From assembly GCA_024640315.1 (NCBI GenBank), contig JAHEFF010000005.1, positions 1-64,000 on the forward strand: a DNA stretch of 64,000 bases, read 5' to 3'. The position numbers and the translations under genes were made by a program. How positions within the stretch are numbered: position 1 is the first letter of the stretch; every line of letters begins with the position of its first letter. Positions 58,131 to 64,000 of this stretch are shown here, one piece after another. Source of the DNA: Woeseiaceae bacterium (GTDB lineage: Bacteria > Pseudomonadota > Gammaproteobacteria > Steroidobacterales > Woeseiaceae). The notes beneath the pieces are model-generated. The model was not told the DNA's origin. It made no database searches and was given only the letters and a program-made list of their open reading frames with translations.

Positions 58131-58979
58131 TCAGGTTTTCTCCGCCTTCAGCGCGAGCATCTTCTGGTAAAGCTCGTTCCTGCTCTTGCCTGTCAATTTC
58201 GCGACAATCTCAACCGCCTGTTTTCCAGGAAGCGCCCCGACTAACTCGACGAGCAATGCATCCGCAGTCGTGTCTGAATCGGCATCAGTCTCCTCGATGG
58301 CACCAGCCACTACGATGACGAACTCCCCTTTCATGCGGATGTTTCCGTCAACGATCATTCCGGAAAGTGCCTCCAGCGTGGCAGTCACACATTGCTCATG
58401 TAGCTTGGTGAGCTCTCGACCGATGAATGCGGGCCGCAGAGAACCCAAGACTTCCGCCATGTCGCAAACCGTGTCGGCGATGCGGTGAACGGACTCGAAA
58501 AAAACAAGGGTGCGCGGTTCGCTGACGAGTGATTGCAGCCGCGTTCTTCGGGCAGCACTCTTCGGCGGAAGAAAACCCTCAAAAGCGAATCGGCTGGTTG
58601 GCAAGCCGGATGCAGACAGTGCGGCAACAACAGCCGATGGACCCGGCACCGGCGATACAGTAATGCCTGTCGCATGCGCCGAACGCAACAAATTGAAGCC
58701 GGGATCGCTGATCAATGGCGTACCTGCATCACTGACGAGAGCGATACTTTTGCCGCTCTTGAGCTCCCTGATCAGCGCAACCGAGACCGCTTCCTCATTG
58801 TGCTCGTGAAGCGCTATTTGTCGGTTCCTGATACCGAAATGCGATAGCAATCGGCTGGTCACGCGGGTATCCTCAGCGGCAATAATGTCAACTGCAGCCA
58901 GCACCTCCCTGGCACGCGGAGACAAGTCGTCAAGATTCCCGATAGGTGTTGCTACGACGAACAGTGTGCCCTCGTTCAA
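58131..58979 (-). CDS. rsmI: 16S rRNA 2'-O-methyltransferase RsmI
   Basis: Methylates the 2'-OH of C1402 in 16S rRNA, 282 residues. Tetrapyrrole-methylase fold with FVVATPIGNLDDLSPRA at 8-24, AAEDTRVTSRLL (about 35), ALVSDAGTPLISDPGF (about 78) and VPGPSAVVAALSASGLPTSRF (about 108). The C-terminal helical part ends KSRNELYQKMLALK. Divergent from lpoA, upstream of rnpB. Confidence 0.98.
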   Translation of the reverse strand: MNEGTLFVVATPIGNLDDLSPRAREVLAAVDIIAAEDTRVTSRLLSHFGIRNRQIALHEHNEEAVSVALIRELKSGKSIALVSDAGTPLISDPGFNLLRSAHATGITVSPVPGPSAVVAALSASGLPTSRFAFEGFLPPKSAARRTRLQSLVSEPRTLVFFESVHRIADTVCDMAEVLGSLRPAFIGRELTKLHEQCVTATLEALSGMIVDGNIRMKGEFVIVVAGAIEETDADSDTTADALLVELVGALPGKQAVEIVAKLTGKSRNELYQKMLALKAEKT

Positions 58980-61016
58980 TCTCTGGCTCCATGGTCAGGT
59001 AAGTTGCGAATTTGAGATAGGCTTAATTTTTGAATGGTCCACATTCAGGTTACTTTTACATTAATGATCGAATTGACTGACATCCTGCCCGGCACGTCCG
59101 GCATCAGGCAAGGAACATGACCCGAACCCGTATTCCAATGAGGCTTATTGTCGCATTCATTGCGATCGCATTCGTAATCAGCGGCTGTGCAACGTCCGAT
59201 TTTGGCGGTTTCGCCGGCGATCAGAACGAGCGTCGCGCAGAAGCCTTGTCCGACGAAGGTCACCACGCCGACGCGGCCAGTGCCTATATCGGGCTTGCGT
59301 CCGAGGCCAGCGGTACGGAACGCGATCGATTGACCTTGCTGGCTATCGAACAATGGCTGTTCGCGGGAGACGGCAAACGCGCACGAAACGCGCTCAGCCA
59401 GGTGCCGACGCCAGCCGGCGGCGAATTACTTTGGCTCTGGAGCGCGGACGCCGCAGCCTTATCGTTGTGGGAGGGACGGCCTGACCGGGCATTGTCTTTG
59501 CTGGAGCCGCTCTCGGGACAACCACTGCCGGCAAATCACAGGGCTCGGGTTGAAGCGCTCCGCGCCGATGCCTGGTTCCAGAAAGGCGAACCACTGCGAG
59601 CCGTCGACCTATATATACAGCGGGAAAACTGGCTGGATGACCAACGCGCGATTGACGCCAGCCGTGAGAGGCTTTGGGCGGGACTGAAACTCGCAGACAC
59701 AAAGGCGCTAAATGATGCCGCCGGGATTGCTTTCGACCCGATCGCTCGTGGCTGGTTATCGCTGGCCGCGCTCGCGAATTCAACCGGCCAACAGGGAATT
59801 GGCTGGGGTAACGGCGTCATTCGCTGGCAGGAAAACTATATTGACCATCCCGCCATCGGGGTACTGTCTGATCTATCCTTGCCGGAGGACAGTCTCCTGA
59901 ATTATCCGCGACAGATTGCGCTACTGCTGCCGCTATCGGGCAACAGTGCTGCAGCGGGCAATGCCATCAAGAACGGTTTCCTTGGCTCATACTTTTCAGC
60001 AGTTGGCGGAGCCGAAAGCCAGCAAGAAGTTCGCATATACGACGTCAACACCGCAGATGGCGTTACCGGCGCCTATTCGCGCGCGGTGCTCGAAGGCGCC
60101 GAGTTTGTCGTCGGCCCGTTGCTACGTCGCAGTGTGGCAGAGCTCGCGTCCGAACCCCTGTTACCCGTGCCAGTTCTGAGTCTCAATTACGTTTCGTCAG
60201 ACATTTTGCCACCACCCGGCTTCTACCAATTTGCCCTCGCGCCAGAAGACGAAGCAGCATCCGCTGCAGAGCGGGCAATTGGCGCCGAAGGATCGCGCGC
60301 GGTCGCATTGGTTCCGGCCAACGACTGGGGCCGCAGAGTACTATCGAGTTTTGCAACCGAATTCGAAGGCCTGGGAGGCACGCTGCTCGAGTATCGCAGC
60401 TACGAAACGAACAGCCAGGACTTCGCATTCGAAATCGAAGACTTAATGGGCTTGTCACAAAGCGTGCAGCGCTACCAGCGACTCCGCGCCAATATCGGCG
60501 GGCCATTGCAGTTCGACCCGCGCCGCCGCGAAGACATCGACTTTGTCTTTCTGGCAGCGGATGCCAAAGCCGGTCGTCTCATCAAGTCGCAGCTGAAATT
60601 CCACTATTCGGGTGACTTGCCGGTCTACGCAACTTCTTTCATCTATTCGATGGATGGTCGATCGGATTCCGATCTAAACGACGTTATGTTCGCCGACGCG
60701 CCTTGGGTGGTGTCGCCACCTGCATGGATCGCAGACTATCCGTCAATGTATGCCGAGTACTGGCCGGCAGAAAAGCGCCTCACGCGCCTGCATGCAATGG
60801 GCTACGACGCTTATCATCTGGTCGGGGAATTGTTCAGTTCCCGCGAGGGTGGCATGGATGAAATTTATGGCGCCACAGGCCGCCTGTTCCTGACTGCGGA
60901 CGGTCGGGTGCACCGCCGTCTTGCCTGGGCACGGTTCGAACGTGGCCAGCCAGTACCGCTACCAGACGACGACGAGTTTCAAAATATTTTCGACGAATTT
61001 GGCACGGAAGCCACTT

Positions 61017-62038
<1,022 letters not shown>

Positions 62039-62138
62039 CTGTGCGTAGACACCTAGCCTAAATTTGTAAGCGGCAGACGCCGATCACCGAAGTTATCTGA
62101 ATTGAGTTACTGTCCACGCATTAAGCGTCACTAAAAGG

Positions 62139-62540
62139 TCACTTGACGACTTTGAGGTGAGAGCGGCCGCTCTTCAATTTTTCCTTGTCTTCGGGATCGT
62201 CCGGCGGTTCGGGTTGCTCGCCACCGTGCGAAAAAATCATGCCTTGCCCTGTTTCCTTGGCGTAGATTCCCATCACTGAGGAGACGGGAACCCAGACATC
62301 AAACGGCACGCCCGAAAAACGGGCGCGAAAACTGACACCAGCGTTTGTCAGCTTGAGATTGTGAGCAGCGGAATGGCTGATATTGAGGATGATCTTGCCA
62401 TCCTTGATGTGCTCGGTTGGCACGGTTACGCCGTCTACGCTAGCGTCGATCACAATGTGTGGCGTATGGCCATTATCGCCCATCCACTCATGCATGGCAC
62501 GAATAAGGTAGGGCCGTTTGGACTTACTTGGATTCGTCAT
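62139..62540 (-). CDS. sspB: ClpXP protease specificity adaptor SspB
   Basis: Delivers ssrA-tagged proteins and other substrates to ClpXP. From MTNPSKSKRPYL it has 133 residues; a Met 7 codons earlier is possible. Conserved substrate-binding domain: RPYLIRAMHEWMGDNGHTPHIVIDA and NISHSAAHNLKLTNAGVSFRARFSG, GIYAKETGQGMIF; then an acidic linker and the ClpX-binding tail SHLKVVK. Follows sspA by 53 bp. Confidence 0.97.
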   Translation of the reverse strand: MTNPSKSKRPYLIRAMHEWMGDNGHTPHIVIDASVDGVTVPTEHIKDGKIILNISHSAAHNLKLTNAGVSFRARFSGVPFDVWVPVSSVMGIYAKETGQGMIFSHGGEQPEPPDDPEDKEKLKSGRSHLKVVK

Positions 62541-62593
62541 GATCGATGAGCAGGATACCATCCCTGCCCTGCCAGCAAAAAAATGCCAACGAC

Positions 62594-63223
62594 CTACAGG
62601 CGCATTTCCTGCTCCAGCTCGGTCAGGCTCACCTGGAACGAACGACGATCAAAGACGCGCTTCATGTAAGCCTCGATTGGAGCCGCTTGTGAGCCAAGGT
62701 CGATTCCGTAAACCGGCAGGCGCCAGAGAATTGGCGCAATGCTGCAATCAACCAGGGAAAACTCGTCACTCAGGAAGTATTTACGTGCGGAAAACAATTC
62801 CACGCTCGCGAGGATGCTTTCACGCAACATCTTCCGGGACTTCGTCGCAAGCTTGCGGTCGCCGTCCATGTCGAACTGCTCGGCAAGCTGGTACCAGTCC
62901 GTCTCGATGCGAAACAGCGCCAGTCTGAACTGGGCACGCGTAACGGGATCGACCGGCATTAGTGGCGGGTGCGGGAAGCGCTCATCCAGGTATTCGATGA
63001 TCACGCGAGAATCGTAGAGCACGAGATCCCTGTCCACCAACGTAGGCACCGTATGGTACGGATTCAGATCCATAAGATCTTCGGGCAATTCAGGTCCGTC
63101 GACATTCACGATCTCGATGTTGATGTTCTTTTCAGCAAGCACCAGGCGTGTACGGTGGCTATGAATACATGTTGGCTTGGAAAAAAGCGTCATCACGGAT
63201 CGTCTGTTGGCAATTACTGCCAT
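62594..63223 (-). CDS. sspA: stringent starvation protein A (SspA)
   Basis: GST-fold RNA-polymerase-associated protein that acts in stationary phase and stress, 209 residues. Begins MAVIANRRSVMTLFS like E. coli SspA, with NPYHTVPTLVDRDLVLYDSRVIIEYLDERFPHPP reduced here to its key parts VPTLVDR (about 58) and YLDERFPHPPLMP (about 78), and FLSDEFSLVDC (about 148). It lacks an obvious GST catalytic residue, as in the family. petC-sspA-sspB is a conserved order. Confidence 0.97.
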   Translation of the reverse strand: MAVIANRRSVMTLFSKPTCIHSHRTRLVLAEKNINIEIVNVDGPELPEDLMDLNPYHTVPTLVDRDLVLYDSRVIIEYLDERFPHPPLMPVDPVTRAQFRLALFRIETDWYQLAEQFDMDGDRKLATKSRKMLRESILASVELFSARKYFLSDEFSLVDCSIAPILWRLPVYGIDLGSQAAPIEAYMKRVFDRRSFQVSLTELEQEMRL

Positions 63224-63300
63224 GATTTGGTCCCCTCGGGAAAACGGTTAGATTGGTTCTTCTTGTTATTAGTAATCAGGCGAATTGGAAATAGCACCGG

Positions 63301-64000
63301 TCAGGTGACATCCTTCCAAATCTGCTTTTTGAGCATCGACGCGAGAATCCAGAAAAAGACCAGGAACATCAGCACCCAGACGCCGAGAACCCGCCTTTCG
63401 GAACGTATCGGTTCGCTAATGTATTCAAGGAAATTTACCGTATCGCGAGCGAATTCATCGAATTCCTCGGCAGACATCGACCCGGGCGTCAACTGCTCGA
63501 ATTGCTCGAAGTGCCTCGTACCATTCTCGTCCGTGGAAAACTCGGCCGTCTGGTAACCCTGCAATTCCCACAATACGTGAGGCATGCTCGTACCTTCCAG
63601 GACGCGATTATCCACGCCCGTAGGACTGTCGGGATCAATATAGAAGCCCTTCAGGAAATTGAAAACATAATCCGTTCCGCGCGCCCGGGCCATCAGAGAC
63701 AAATCCGGTGGCGGCTGACCAAACCAGCGCGCGGCCTGATCAAGCGGCATCGTTGCCTGAATAGTCTCAAAGGTCTTCTCGGCATTGAACATCAGGTTTT
63801 CGATGAGCTGGTCTTCGCTCAGGTTGAGATCCCGGCCGAGCGTGTTGAATCGAACATACTTCGCCGAGTGGCAGCCCGCGCAATAATTCATAAAATTGCG
63901 AGCGCCGCGCTGCAGCGAATTGATGTTGTCGGGGTCGTTTCCCGCAGGTTCCAGCTCAACTGACGAAGCAGCAAAGGCTCCAGACGTTACGAGAAGCGCT
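63301..64000 (-). CDS. petC: cytochrome c1 of the bc1 complex (5' end outside window)
   Basis: Membrane-anchored c-type haem subunit of ubiquinol-cytochrome c reductase. The frame runs off the window; what remains is 233 codons, starting in the signal peptide (LLVTSGAFA, then SSVELEPAG). Haem-binding CAGCH lies in NYCAGCHSAKY, the axial Met is probably in EGTSMPHVLWEL, and the C-terminal anchor is VLGVWVLMFLVFFWILASML. Upstream petA/petB are expected beyond 64000. Lies 77 bp before sspA. Confidence 0.96.
   Translation of the reverse strand, partial: ALLVTSGAFAASSVELEPAGNDPDNINSLQRGARNFMNYCAGCHSAKYVRFNTLGRDLNLSEDQLIENLMFNAEKTFETIQATMPLDQAARWFGQPPPDLSLMARARGTDYVFNFLKGFYIDPDSPTGVDNRVLEGTSMPHVLWELQGYQTAEFSTDENGTRHFEQFEQLTPGSMSAEEFDEFARDTVNFLEYISEPIRSERRVLGVWVLMFLVFFWILASMLKKQIWKDVT

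Overview
The window reads as one contiguous piece of chromosome from a Gram-negative gammaproteobacterium of medium-high GC. Gene content and order support this: a csrA-alaS-recX-recA block next to tRNA-Ser/tRNA-Arg, an lpxC-dciA-M23-secA-mutT-zapD-coaE-pilD-pilC-pilB-pilA block, a complete division and cell-wall (dcw) cluster, an rnpB-rsmI-lpoA-yraN-gmhA block, and petC-sspA-sspB. MurE carries the DNPR motif of meso-diaminopimelate enzymes, and LpxC indicates lipid A. The lineage cannot be fixed by eye; a marine or sediment group near Chromatiales/Woeseiales is only a guess. Almost everything is housekeeping, and I see no prophage, IS element, CRISPR array or toxin-antitoxin module.

Layout. 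1-900: tRNA-Arg(ACG) and tRNA-Ser(GCT), surrounded by an unusual family of small structured repeats that carry copies of tRNA ends. 913-7747 (minus): csrA, alaS, recX, recA, thpR, pncC and a glycosyltransferase. 7825-10386 (plus): mutS. 10408-18148 (minus): nudB, aspS, a DUF502 membrane protein, a FmdB-type zinc ribbon, clpB, pgeF and rluD. 18265-19077 (plus): bamD. 19200-22922 (minus): nadE, sucD, sucC. 23114-33108 (plus): type IV pilus regulation and assembly (pilS, pilR, two pilins, pilB, pilC, pilD), then coaE and zapD. 33115-37750 (minus): mutT, secA and an M23 peptidase preceded by a probable c-di-GMP riboswitch. 38063-38362 (plus): dciA. 38570-57328 (minus): lpxC and the dcw cluster from ftsZ back to mraZ. 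57700-58979 (minus): RNase P RNA and rsmI. 59117-62038 (plus): lpoA, yraN, gmhA. 62139-64000 (minus): sspB, sspA and the 3' part of petC.

How it works together. The dcw cluster makes and polymerises lipid II and builds the divisome; its genes overlap by a few bases over about 16 kb, behind a clear sigma-70 promoter and MraZ-type operator repeats. LpxC (outer membrane), LpoA (PBP1A activation), BamD (porin assembly) and the M23 protein extend the envelope theme. PilS/PilR act on a textbook sigma-54 promoter in front of the major pilin, and PilB/C/D assemble and process the pilus.

Most worth a second look: (1) the tRNA-end repeat family at 1-820, with exact 19-nt tRNA tails and a hairpin module whose stem changes are compensated between copies; (2) a GEMM-like c-di-GMP riboswitch leader on the M23 gene, whose product lacks the first His of the HxH motif; (3) two genes whose only well-placed starts appear to be AUC (nudB) and CUG (coaE); (4) a decayed duplicate of the nadE 3' end beside nadE; (5) a second type IV pilin that has lost the conserved Pro22.
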